A stretch of 64,000 nt of DNA. Origin: Paracoccus acridae. Lineage in GTDB: Bacteria > Pseudomonadota > Alphaproteobacteria > Rhodobacterales > Rhodobacteraceae. The translations under genes were made by a program, and so were the position numbers. Where the stretch lies: contig NZ_BMIV01000005.1 in NCBI RefSeq assembly GCF_014642735.1, positions 62,001 to 126,000 on the forward strand, written 5' to 3'. Position 1 is the stretch's first letter. Every line of letters starts with the position of its first letter. The notes beneath the pieces were generated by a model. The model saw only the letters and a list, made by a program, of their open reading frames with translations, searched no databases and had not been told where the DNA came from. Of the stretch, positions 52,722 through 64,000 are shown piece by piece.

Positions 52722-53255
52722 TCAAGCGCCGGTGGCGGGCGGCGCGACCGGCGGAACTGGGGCGGCATTGCCCGACAGCGCGTCGCGCAGCTTGTCCTCG
52801 TCCTGCTGGGACAGGGATGTCTGCAGCACCCGTCCCCGGCGGTGGAAGGATTGCAGCCGGTCCAGCACCTTGTCGGCCGTCATCTTGCGCAGCAGGACAA
52901 AGACCGCCGATCCGCCGGGGGGCAGGGCACGGGCCGTGTTGCGCATGAAGTCGTCGTTGATGCCCACGTCGGTCAACCGCCCGGCCAGGGCGCCGGACGC
53001 CGCGCCCACCGCAGCCCCGATCAGCGGGTTCAGGAAGACCAGCCCCACCAGCGTTCCCCAGAAGCCGCCGCCCAGGGCCCCGGCGGCCGTCAGGTTCACC
53101 GCCTGGTGCAGCTTGATGTCGTCTTCCGCCGGACGGGTGACGACGACCGCGTCCTCCATCTCGATCAGATAGTCCTGCTGCATCTTCACCAGTTCGGCGC
53201 GCAGTTCGAACCCGGTGGCCTCGTCGTCGAAGGCGATGACGATCAGTTCCGACAT
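52722..53255 (-). CDS. DUF1269 family membrane protein
   Basis: A 177-residue protein. The N-terminal part starts LIVIAFDDEATGFELRAEL, followed by a Gly-rich hydrophobic hairpin (GALGGGFWGTLVGLVFLNPLIGAAVGAASGALAG) that should insert in the membrane. After this comes a basic/acidic C-domain (INDDFMRNTARALPPGGSAVFVLLRK) and a Pro/Ala tail. The family has no known function to me. It may form a unit with mtgA. The gap 53256-53401 is a divergent control region. Confidence 0.82.
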   Translation of the reverse strand: MSELIVIAFDDEATGFELRAELVKMQQDYLIEMEDAVVVTRPAEDDIKLHQAVNLTAAGALGGGFWGTLVGLVFLNPLIGAAVGAASGALAGRLTDVGINDDFMRNTARALPPGGSAVFVLLRKMTADKVLDRLQSFHRRGRVLQTSLSQQDEDKLRDALSGNAAPVPPVAPPATGA

Positions 53256-53401
53256 GGTGCTTCTCCTGTCACAAGGGTTGCCTGGCAGACGATACCGGCG
53301 GCAGCGGCTTTCGGCAATGTGAACGGCAGGGGCGAAAATTGCTTGAACGGCACCGGATTGCTGCGCATATCAGGCCATCCGCAACGATCCGGCCATTCGG
53401 G

Positions 53402-53710
53402 ATGAAAGTTCTTGCCACAGTCCTGCTGATGATGTCGCTGCTGGCGATGTCCGTCGCGGTGGCAAGCGCGGATGTCACACGATCCTCGTGCAGCGCCCAG
53501 ATCCGGGCGGACGACATGTGCTATGCGGCGGCCCTGCCCGGCGGCACCGCCGAGACGGGCCAGAAGCCGGGCTTCTGCTTCATCTGCCTGGCGCCGGTCG
53601 ATGGCGTCGGCGATCTGCCGCGGCCGGGAACGACGATCCATGCCGACGCTGGCCCGGCCCTTCGGGGCGATGCCCTCTGGGTGGCCCCCTGGCGACCTCC
53701 GCGCGCCTGA
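53402..53710 (+). CDS. Small secreted Cys-containing protein
   Basis: A 102-residue protein with a strong signal peptide (MKVLATVLLMMSLLAMSVAVASA). The mature part has four Cys (SSCSAQ, DMCYAA, FCFICLA), the last pair in CxxC form that could bind a metal or redox partner, and a WRPPRA end. It recalls DUF2946-type small envelope proteins, but the match is weak. It lies 86 bp before the DoxX gene on the same strand. Confidence 0.5.
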   Translation: MKVLATVLLMMSLLAMSVAVASADVTRSSCSAQIRADDMCYAAALPGGTAETGQKPGFCFICLAPVDGVGDLPRPGTTIHADAGPALRGDALWVAPWRPPRA

Positions 53711-53796
53711 TCCTCCGACCGCATCCATCCCGCCCTTTCCGGGCAAAGCTGTCACCCTTGCGCCGCATCGCGGCCGCAAGTTGCCGGAGATCGAAA

Positions 53797-54246
53797 ATGA
53801 CCGACTACAACACCACCAACACCCGCTTCATCATTCCCGGCCTGCAAGGCCTTTATGCCGCGCTGGCCCCCGTGACGGTGCTTTACATGCGCCTGATCGC
53901 GGGCATCGCCTTCATGGTCCATGGCTGGCCCAAGATCATGTCGCCCATGGGCGCCGTCGGCATGGTCGAGGGCCTGGGTTTCCATCCCGGCTGGTTCTGG
54001 TCGCCGCTGCTGGCCGGGACCGAGTTCTTCGGTGGCTTGCTGCTGGCCCTGGGCCTGCTGACCCGTCCCGCGGCCTTCGCGGTGTCCATCGTGCTCTGCG
54101 TGACGACCTATTTCCACTGGGTCGTCCAGGCCGAAGGGTTCGGCGGCGCCGAGAAGTCGCTGCTGTGGCTGGGGATCACGCTGTATTTCGTGGCCCATGG
54201 CGGCGGCAGGCTGTCCCTGGACCGCGCCATCGGCAAGCAGTTCTGA
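53797..54246 (+). CDS. DoxX family membrane protein
   Basis: A 149-residue four-helix membrane protein of the DoxX family. Marks are LYMRLIAGIAFMVHGWPKIM, the glycine-rich EFFGGLLLALGLLTRPAAFAVSI and a final helix (LLWLGITLYFVAHGGGRLSLDR). Some members act as quinone-linked or redox-protective subunits, but the role here is not known. The ATG at 53797 gives the usual soluble N-tail. Two hairpins follow the stop. Confidence 0.85.
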   Translation: MTDYNTTNTRFIIPGLQGLYAALAPVTVLYMRLIAGIAFMVHGWPKIMSPMGAVGMVEGLGFHPGWFWSPLLAGTEFFGGLLLALGLLTRPAAFAVSIVLCVTTYFHWVVQAEGFGGAEKSLLWLGITLYFVAHGGGRLSLDRAIGKQF

Positions 54247-54254
54247 CACCGGGC

Positions 54255-54277
54255 GGGGCGGGCAGGACCCGCCCCGA
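54255..54277 (+). other. GC hairpin after doxX gene
   Basis: A perfect 9-bp inverted repeat (CGGGGCGGG with CCCGCCCCG) with a 5-base loop just past the DoxX stop. It is followed 20 bases on by the full terminator. Confidence 0.4.
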
Positions 54278-54295
54278 TCACGCCAGGGCAAATGT

Positions 54296-54335
54296 AAAAA
54301 GCCCCCGGAAAACCGAAGTTTTCCGGGGGCTTTTT
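54296..54335. terminator. Bidirectional Rho-independent terminator (doxX / tRNA-Leu)
   Basis: A 13-bp stem (54301-54313 with 54318-54330, CGAA loop) is flanked by AAAAA on one side and TTTTT on the other. It can end both the plus-strand DoxX transcript and the minus-strand tRNA-Leu transcript, whose gene ends 1-2 bases away. Confidence 0.9.
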
Positions 54336-54336
54336 A

Positions 54337-54421
54337 TGGTGCCCAGAAGAGGACTCGAACCTCCACGCCTTGCGGCACACGGACCTGAACCGTGCGCGTC
54401 TACCAATTCCGCCATCTGGGC
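54337..54421 (-). tRNA. tRNA-Leu (anticodon CAG)
   Basis: An 85-base tRNA gene. The acceptor stem GCCCAGA pairs with TCTGGGC, and CCA is encoded. The D arm has GGCGGAATTGGTAGACGC, the anticodon loop TTCAGGT gives CAG, a class II variable arm (TGCCGCAAGGCGT) is present, and the T loop is GGTTCGAGTCC. It reads CTG codons, which are abundant in this DNA. Confidence 0.96.
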
Positions 54422-54595
54422 CAACTGGTGTGAGGCGGGTCTCTAAAGGCAGTCGCGGGGGGCGTCAATGGGGGTCGAACAGAAATCTTGCGAAAATTCT
54501 TCCGCGTCCCGCGCCGCCTTGACCCTTGCCTTGTCGCGGGACGCGCGCGGGGGTATGGAACGCCCAGGCATCGGCATGAAGGAGGCGAGACGCCC

Positions 54596-55582
54596 ATGGC
54601 GAAACTGGTCACGATTTTCGGCGGTTCGGGCTTTCTGGGCCGGCATGTCGCCCGGCTGATGGCCAAGCAGGGCTGGCGCGTCCGCATCGCCGTGCGCCGC
54701 CCGGACGAGGCGCTGTTCACCCGCACCTATGGATCGGTGGGCCAGGTCCAGCCGGTCTTGTGCAACATCCGCGACGATCTGTCCGTGCGCGCCGCGATGA
54801 CTGGCGCCGACGCGGTGGTGAACTGCGTGAACATCCTGGCCCCCAAGGGCAAAAGCACCTTCAAGTCGGTTTTCGAGGAAGGCGCCGAACGGATCGCCCG
54901 CCTCTCGGCCGAGATGGGCGTGGCGCGGGTCGTTCATGTTTCCGGCCTTGGCGTCGATGCCGAATCGGACAGCCCCTATATCGCCGGCAAGGCGCGCGGA
55001 GAGGCGGCGGTGCTGCGCCATCGCCCCGACGCGGTGATCCTGCGCCCCTCGGTGATGTTCGGGCCGGGCGACAGCTTCTATAACCGCTTCGCCTCGATGA
55101 CGCGCCTTGGGCCGATCCTTCCGGTCGTCGGCGCCAAGACGCGAATGCAGCCGGTCTTTGTCGATGACGTCGCGATGGCTGCCGTCAAGGGCGCCACGGG
55201 CGAGGCCGCGCCCGGCATCTATGAACTGGGCGGCCCAGACGTGGTGACGGTCAAGGACGTGGCGGATCAGGTCCTGCGCGCCACCATGCGCCGCCGCGGC
55301 GTGATCGGCCTGCCGTTCTGGGCCGCGAACCTGGGCGCGCGCATCCTGGGCGTTCTGCAATTCGTGACCGGGGGGCTGTTCACCAATTCCCTGCTGACCC
55401 GCGATCAAATCGCCTTGCTGCGCAAGGACAACGTGGTCGCCCCCGACGCCATGGGGTTCGAGGAACTGGGCATCCAGCCGGTCGCCGCCGAGGCGGTGAT
55501 CGAGGATTATCTGTGGCGCTTCCGCCCGTCCGGGCAATATGACGCGATCAAGCAGTCGGCCAAGAACCTGCGCGCCGACTGA
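54596..55582 (+). CDS. Complex I NDUFA9 subunit family protein (NAD(P)H-binding)
   Basis: A 328-residue atypical SDR. The N-terminal [23 protein letters not shown] is the dinucleotide loop, and [28 protein letters not shown] and [27 protein letters not shown] follow. The family is related to the NDUFA9 accessory subunit of respiratory complex I, which in alphaproteobacteria co-purifies with the enzyme. AAGGAGG precedes the ATG. It overlaps uppP by one base. Confidence 0.88.
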   Translation: MAKLVTIFGGSGFLGRHVARLMAKQGWRVRIAVRRPDEALFTRTYGSVGQVQPVLCNIRDDLSVRAAMTGADAVVNCVNILAPKGKSTFKSVFEEGAERIARLSAEMGVARVVHVSGLGVDAESDSPYIAGKARGEAAVLRHRPDAVILRPSVMFGPGDSFYNRFASMTRLGPILPVVGAKTRMQPVFVDDVAMAAVKGATGEAAPGIYELGGPDVVTVKDVADQVLRATMRRRGVIGLPFWAANLGARILGVLQFVTGGLFTNSLLTRDQIALLRKDNVVAPDAMGFEELGIQPVAAEAVIEDYLWRFRPSGQYDAIKQSAKNLRAD

Positions 55583-56385
55583 TGGAATCGAACACGATCG
55601 TCGCCGTGGTCCTCGGGATCCTCGAGGGCCTGACCGAATTCATTCCGGTGTCCTCCACCGGGCACATCCTTCTGGCAGGCCATTTCCTAGGCTTCGATTC
55701 GCCCGCCCGCAGTTTCGAGGTGCTGATCCAGCTGGGCGCGCTGCTGGCGATCCTGGGCGTCTATTCGGCACGGATCGTCCAGATCCTGACATCGGCCCCC
55801 CGTGATCCGGCCGCCCGCCACTTCGTCATTGCGGTGCTGCTGGCCTTCCTGCCCGCCGTGGTCATCGGGCTTCTGGCCCATGGCTTCATCAAGTCGGTGC
55901 TGTTCGAGACGCCGATCCTGATCGCCGTCATGCTGATCCTGGGCGGGATCGTGCTGTTGTGGGTGGATCGCCGTGCCGATCATCCCCTCTATGACCGGGC
56001 CGAGGATCTGCCCTTGTCCGTGGCCTTCAAGATCGGCCTGTTTCAGTGCATCGCCATGATCCCCGGCGTGTCGCGATCGGGCGCCACCATCGTGGGGGCG
56101 CTGCTGCTGGGCGCGAACAAGCGCGCGGCGGCCGAGTTCTCGTTCTTCCTGGCCATGCCCACCATGCTAGGCGCCTTCACGCTGGACCTGTTCAAGAACC
56201 GCGATCTTCTGGACGCAAGCGCCCTGGGCAACATCGCCATCGGCTTCGTGGCAGCCTTCCTGACCGCCTTGATCGTGGTCCGCTGGCTGCTGGGCTATGT
56301 CTCGCAGCATGGCTATGCGCTGTTCGGCTGGTGGCGGATCATCGCGGGCTGCTTGGCACTGCTGGCAATTTCAGCAAATTGGTAA
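55582..56385 (+). CDS. uppP: Undecaprenyl-diphosphatase
   Basis: UppP (267 residues) recycles the lipid carrier for peptidoglycan by removing a phosphate from undecaprenyl pyrophosphate at the membrane. It has about eight helices. Signatures are [15 protein letters not shown] (12-26) and [18 protein letters not shown] near residue 160, including the catalytic Glu/Ser/Arg. It overlaps the upstream gene by one base. The next 150 bases form an AT-rich gap before gltD. Confidence 0.95.
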   Translation: MESNTIVAVVLGILEGLTEFIPVSSTGHILLAGHFLGFDSPARSFEVLIQLGALLAILGVYSARIVQILTSAPRDPAARHFVIAVLLAFLPAVVIGLLAHGFIKSVLFETPILIAVMLILGGIVLLWVDRRADHPLYDRAEDLPLSVAFKIGLFQCIAMIPGVSRSGATIVGALLLGANKRAAAEFSFFLAMPTMLGAFTLDLFKNRDLLDASALGNIAIGFVAAFLTALIVVRWLLGYVSQHGYALFGWWRIIAGCLALLAISANW

Positions 56386-56410
56386 GCGATGCTGACTTAA
56401 TTTATAGACC

Positions 56411-56435
56411 CTGAAGAAGATTTTTTGGTCTTCAG
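56411..56435 (+). other. AT-rich intergenic region with hairpins between uppP and gltD
   Basis: CTGAAGA...TCTTCAG forms a 7-bp stem with an 11-base loop containing T6. A second small stem (GTCAG...CTGAC, 56456-56470) is followed by TTTT. The 152-bp gap 56386-56537 is much more AT-rich than its surroundings and probably holds the uppP stop and the gltD promoter. Confidence 0.35.
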
Positions 56436-56537
56436 ACGAGAAATATGCTTATTAGGTCAGCATGACTGACTTTTAATGGCTAGGGGCTTGGTTTACTGCG
56501 GCTGCGGAAGCTCCTGTCATTGGAAGGTCGCGCAGCC

Positions 56538-58034
56538 ATGGCCACGCAGAAAATGCTCAAGTTCGTCTCGACCCCGCGCGAGATGCCCGAGAAACGCCCG
56601 GCCACCGAACGCAGCGAAGACTTTCACGAGATTTATCGCGAATTCGCCGATGCCAAGGCGGCGGAACAGGCCAGCCGGTGCAGCCAGTGCGGCGTGCCCT
56701 ATTGCCAAAGCCATTGCCCGCTGCACAACAACATTCCCGACTGGCTGCGCCTGACCGCCGAAGGGCGTCTGGAAGAAGCCTATCGCGTCAGCCAATCGAC
56801 CAACACCTTCCCGGAAATCTGCGGCCGCATCTGCCCGCAGGACCGGCTTTGCGAAGGCAATTGCGTGATCGAGCAGTCGGGCCACGGCACCGTCACCATC
56901 GGCTCGATCGAGAAATACATCACCGACACCGCCTGGGAGATGGGCTGGGTCAAGCCTGCCGCCCCCGTGATGGAACGCGCTGAAAGCGTGGGCATCATCG
57001 GCGCGGGTCCGGGCGGGTTGGCTGCGGCCGACATGCTGCGCCGCCAAGGGTTCCAGGTGACCGTCTATGACCGCTACGACCGCGCGGGCGGGCTGATGAC
57101 CTATGGCATCCCCGGCTTCAAGCTGGAAAAGGACGTGGTCATGCGCCGCAACCAGTGGCTGGCGGACGGCGGCGTCGAATTCGTGCTGAACTGCAATGTG
57201 GGCGAGGATATCAGCTTCGACGCGATCCGCGGCAAGCATGACGCGGTGCTGATCGCCACGGGCGTCTACAAGACGCGCGACCTGGACATCGACAACGCCG
57301 ATGCGGGCGGCGTGGTGCGGGCCATCGACTATCTGACCGCCTCCAACAAGGTCGATTTCGGCGACGAGGTGCCGGACTATGACGACGGCGAGTTGAACGC
57401 GCGGGGCAAGCGCGTGATCGTCATCGGCGGCGGCGACACCGCCATGGACTGCGTGCGCACCGCGATCCGCCAGGGCGCCTTGTCGGTCAAGTGCCTGTAT
57501 CGCCGCGACCGCGCCAACATGCCGGGCAGCCAGCGAGAGGTCCAGAACGCCGAGGAAGAGGGCGTCGAGTTCGTCTGGATGTCGGCGCCCGGCAAGTTCA
57601 TCGGCCATGTCGCGGGCGATTTCGCCGCGAACCAGGAAGCCGATGTCGATGGTCCGGTGCGCACCGTGATGCAGATCGCCTCGGTCGGGATCCAGAAGAT
57701 GCGCCTGGGCGCGCCTGACGTGTCGGGCCGCCAGTCGCCCGAACTGATCGAGGGCGCCGATTACGACGAACCCGCCGACCTGGTCATCAAGGCCCTGGGC
57801 TTCGAACCCGAGGATCTGCCGAAACTGTGGGGCGTCGATGGGCTGGAGGTCACCCGCTGGGGCACCATCAAGGCCAATTTCCAGACGCATCAGACCAGCC
57901 TGCCCGGCGTCTTCGCCGTGGGCGACATCGTGCGCGGCGCCTCGCTGGTCGTCTGGGCGATCCGCGACGGGCGCGAGGCCGCCGAATCCATCGCCGGCTA
58001 TCTGACCGGCGCGGCCCGTATCGCCGCAGAGTAG
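56538..58034 (+). CDS. gltD: Glutamate synthase (NADPH) small subunit
   Basis: GltD (498 residues) takes electrons from NADPH through FAD and 4Fe-4S clusters to GltB. The N-terminal cysteine clusters are at C48, C51, C56, C60 and C95, C99, C105, C109. The FAD loop is GIIGAGPGGLAAADMLRRQG and the NADPH loop is VIVIGGGDTAMDCVRTAIRQGA. VFAVGDIVRGASLVVWAIRDGREAA is the family C-terminal part. The ATG at 56538 follows GGAAGG; an in-frame TTG 18 bases upstream is less likely. With GltB it assimilates ammonium via glutamine. Confidence 0.96.
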   Translation: MATQKMLKFVSTPREMPEKRPATERSEDFHEIYREFADAKAAEQASRCSQCGVPYCQSHCPLHNNIPDWLRLTAEGRLEEAYRVSQSTNTFPEICGRICPQDRLCEGNCVIEQSGHGTVTIGSIEKYITDTAWEMGWVKPAAPVMERAESVGIIGAGPGGLAAADMLRRQGFQVTVYDRYDRAGGLMTYGIPGFKLEKDVVMRRNQWLADGGVEFVLNCNVGEDISFDAIRGKHDAVLIATGVYKTRDLDIDNADAGGVVRAIDYLTASNKVDFGDEVPDYDDGELNARGKRVIVIGGGDTAMDCVRTAIRQGALSVKCLYRRDRANMPGSQREVQNAEEEGVEFVWMSAPGKFIGHVAGDFAANQEADVDGPVRTVMQIASVGIQKMRLGAPDVSGRQSPELIEGADYDEPADLVIKALGFEPEDLPKLWGVDGLEVTRWGTIKANFQTHQTSLPGVFAVGDIVRGASLVVWAIRDGREAAESIAGYLTGAARIAAE

Positions 58035-58042
58035 GGCCGGCG

Positions 58043-58735
58043 ATGCTGCGGATCACCCTGTCCCTTGCGCTGGCCCTGGCGGCGACTGCCGGCCAGGCTG
58101 CCAATTTCGTCCCGCCCAGCGGCTGCCAGTTGCAGGCCACGGTCCAGAACCGGGGCTGCTCGGTCAGCCAGTATTACATCTGCAAGGCCGATCCCGTTGG
58201 CGATCAGCGCAGCGCGATCTTCGGCAAGGACGGCTTGCGCCATCTGTCGCGCATCGACGCCGAAACCCGCTGGGTCGAAAGCAGCGATCCGAACACCGGA
58301 CTGGCGGATTTCCTGGTCGAACGGTCCAAGGACCACGCAAGCTTCCGCACCCTGCTGGAAACGGGCGAGGACAGCTTCGATTTCTGGACCGAATCGAATA
58401 CCGGCGAACGCCTGCGCCATGTGGGCCGGGACGTCCTGACCGGCGAAAAGGTCGAGATCGATGGCCAGCCGCTGGAGGTCACGCGCTTCCAGCTGAAAAC
58501 CTATGACGCCAATGGCGAATTGCTGATCGAACGCAGCGGCCAGCAGTTCATCAGCCGCAAGATGGGCCGCTTCTATGGCGGGATCGAGACCCAGTCCGAC
58601 TGGACCGGGCAGCGCCAGGAAACCAATGACAGCCCCGTCACCTTCGCCTTTCCGGGCGAGCCGGGTTTCGGGGACACCGAACCGCAATACGACTGCGATC
58701 AGTTGCTGACGCAGCTTCTCCACGAAAGGGCCTAG
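58043..58735 (+). CDS. Conserved periplasmic protein between gltD and gltB
   Basis: A 230-residue protein with a signal peptide (MLRITLSLALALAATAGQAA). The mature part has Cys residues in SGCQL, NRGCSVSQYYICKAD and YDCDQ, likely forming disulphides. It has beta-rich segments such as DSFDFWTESNTGERLRHVGRDVLTGEKVEIDGQPLEVTRFQLKTYDA, seen in parts. No enzyme motif is visible. It is 8 bases after gltD and 2 before gltB, so it is co-translated with glutamate synthase. I know the arrangement from related bacteria but not the function. Confidence 0.75.
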   Translation: MLRITLSLALALAATAGQAANFVPPSGCQLQATVQNRGCSVSQYYICKADPVGDQRSAIFGKDGLRHLSRIDAETRWVESSDPNTGLADFLVERSKDHASFRTLLETGEDSFDFWTESNTGERLRHVGRDVLTGEKVEIDGQPLEVTRFQLKTYDANGELLIERSGQQFISRKMGRFYGGIETQSDWTGQRQETNDSPVTFAFPGEPGFGDTEPQYDCDQLLTQLLHERA

Positions 58736-58737
58736 CG

Positions 58738-63276
<4,539 letters not shown>

Positions 63277-63298
63277 GGCGGGACCTGACACCGAGATA

Positions 63299-63325
63299 GG
63301 GCGCGCAGCGATGCGCGCCCTTTTT
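63299..63325 (+). terminator. Rho-independent terminator of the glt operon
   Basis: An 8-bp stem (63299-63306 with 63313-63320) is followed by TTTTT. Confidence 0.9.
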
Positions 63326-63372
63326 CATTTGGGGGCAGGCAGAAAGGACAAGATGGGGGTGCGAAACGATCA

Positions 63373-63399
63373 GGGCCCGGGCTTTTCAGCCCAGGCCCT
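63373..63399 (-). terminator. GC hairpin downstream of tRNA-Lys
   Basis: A long stem (GGGCCCGGGCT with AGCCCAGGCCC, one mismatch) lies 12 bases past the tRNA on the minus strand. There is no clear T-run, so termination is likely but not certain. Confidence 0.5.
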
Positions 63400-63410
63400 T
63401 GATTTGATGA

Positions 63411-63486
63411 TGGTGAGCCCGACAGGATTCGAACCTGTGACCCACTGATTAAAAGTCAGTTGCTCTACCAACTGAGCTACGGGCCC
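63411..63486 (-). tRNA. tRNA-Lys (anticodon TTT)
   Basis: A 76-base tRNA gene. The acceptor GGGCCCG pairs with CGGGCTC (one G-T pair), and CCA is encoded. The D arm is GCTCAGTTGGTAGAGC, the anticodon arm CTGACTTTTAATCAG gives TTT, and the T arm is ACAGGTTCGAATCCTGT. Confidence 0.96.
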
Positions 63487-63582
63487 AACATGGGGGGCTT
63501 ACTATGGGGGGCTGCCGGGGGCGTCAAGCGGAAAAGTCACGGCCACTGGCGGAAATTTCCGGCAGGGATTATATGCCCCCTC

Positions 63583-64000
63583 ATGAGCATCAAACCCGCC
63601 CCCGGCCTGCCCTTCATGAAGATGCATGGGCTTGGCAACGATTTCGTCGTCCTGGACCTGCGCGGGGGCGGCACGCCGCCTGCGGCCGAGGTGATCGCGC
63701 GCATCGGGGACCGCAACCGGGGCGTGGGATTCGACCAGCTTGCCACGATCCAGACGGACGGGGACGCGGATGTCCGGCTGCGCTTCTGGAACGCAGACGG
63801 GTCCGTCAGCGCGGCCTGCGGCAATGCCACGCGCTGCATCGCGCGCTTCGTGATGGACCAGACGGGTCGCGACCGGCTGAGCCTGCGCACCGATCACGCG
63901 ATCCTGCTGGCTGAGGATGCGGGCGGCGGCCTGACGCGGGTGAACATGGGGCCGCCGGTGCTGGACTGGCGGGCGATCCCCTTGGCGCAGGACGTGGACA
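63583..64000 (+). CDS. dapF: Diaminopimelate epimerase (partial, runs off the window)
   Basis: The first 139 residues of DapF, which converts LL- to meso-diaminopimelate for lysine and peptidoglycan. Marks are FMKMHGLGNDFVVLDLRG (about 11-28), GVGFDQLATIQ, RFWNADGS and ACGNATRC with the first catalytic Cys (C79). The second catalytic Cys lies beyond the window end. The ATG at 63583 is the natural start. The upstream tRNA-Lys is on the other strand, about 100 bp away. Confidence 0.95.
   Translation, partial: MSIKPAPGLPFMKMHGLGNDFVVLDLRGGGTPPAAEVIARIGDRNRGVGFDQLATIQTDGDADVRLRFWNADGSVSAACGNATRCIARFVMDQTGRDRLSLRTDHAILLAEDAGGGLTRVNMGPPVLDWRAIPLAQDVD

Overview
The window is high-GC, tightly packed DNA from an alphaproteobacterium, most likely a Rhodobacteraceae member close to Paracoccus. 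This rests on the GC-rich codon use, the gltD / envelope protein / gltB order, the inositol ABC-iol operon, the TRAP uronate operon, and GC-rich intergenic hairpins of a type I associate with this family. No sequence search was possible, so the genus is an inference. I see no insertion sequence, prophage or CRISPR array.

Positions 20-2430 (minus strand) hold an SDR dehydrogenase, a DUF2243 membrane protein and a manganese catalase. Positions 2566-16832 (minus) are one long myo-inositol region: a LacI-type regulator, an ABC importer with two periplasmic binding proteins (ibpA, iatA, iatP and a paralogous second binding protein), then a TIM-barrel protein, iolG, an IolI-like protein, iolC (fused to an aldolase-like domain), iolD, iolE and iolB. 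Positions 16901-22344 hold a second LacI-controlled locus: three Gfo/Idh/MocA dehydrogenases and a TIM-barrel isomerase in two divergent units around their regulator. Two near-identical 18-bp palindromes mark the two units. This is the best candidate for an undescribed pathway in the window.

Positions 22380-27957 hold a zinc alcohol dehydrogenase, a decayed alpha-amylase-family remnant, an LLM flavin oxidoreductase, glutamine-dependent NAD synthetase and a secreted protein built of 18 MORN repeats. Positions 28025-39156 form a hexuronate catabolism island. A GntR-uxuA-kdgK unit converges on a uxaC-dctPQM-kdgF-kduI-kduD-uxuB operon, and a second GntR gene lies divergent to uxaC. Together they import uronates by TRAP and lead glucuronate/galacturonate-type and unsaturated uronates to 2-keto-3-deoxy-6-phosphogluconate. 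KDPG aldolase is not in the window.

Positions 39252-42837 hold tonB-exbD-exbB and a siderophore-interacting ferric reductase. Next come mobA, a TspO-like membrane protein, a DNA photolyase, a siroheme-type methyltransferase (cobA) and a 1,167-residue RTX protein with a 63-residue super-period. Positions 50145-56385 carry queG, a glutathione transferase, mtgA, a DUF1269 protein, a small secreted Cys protein with DoxX, tRNA-Leu(CAG), a complex-I NDUFA9-like protein and uppP. The end of the window holds gltD, an envelope protein, gltB, tRNA-Lys(TTT) and the 5' part of dapF.
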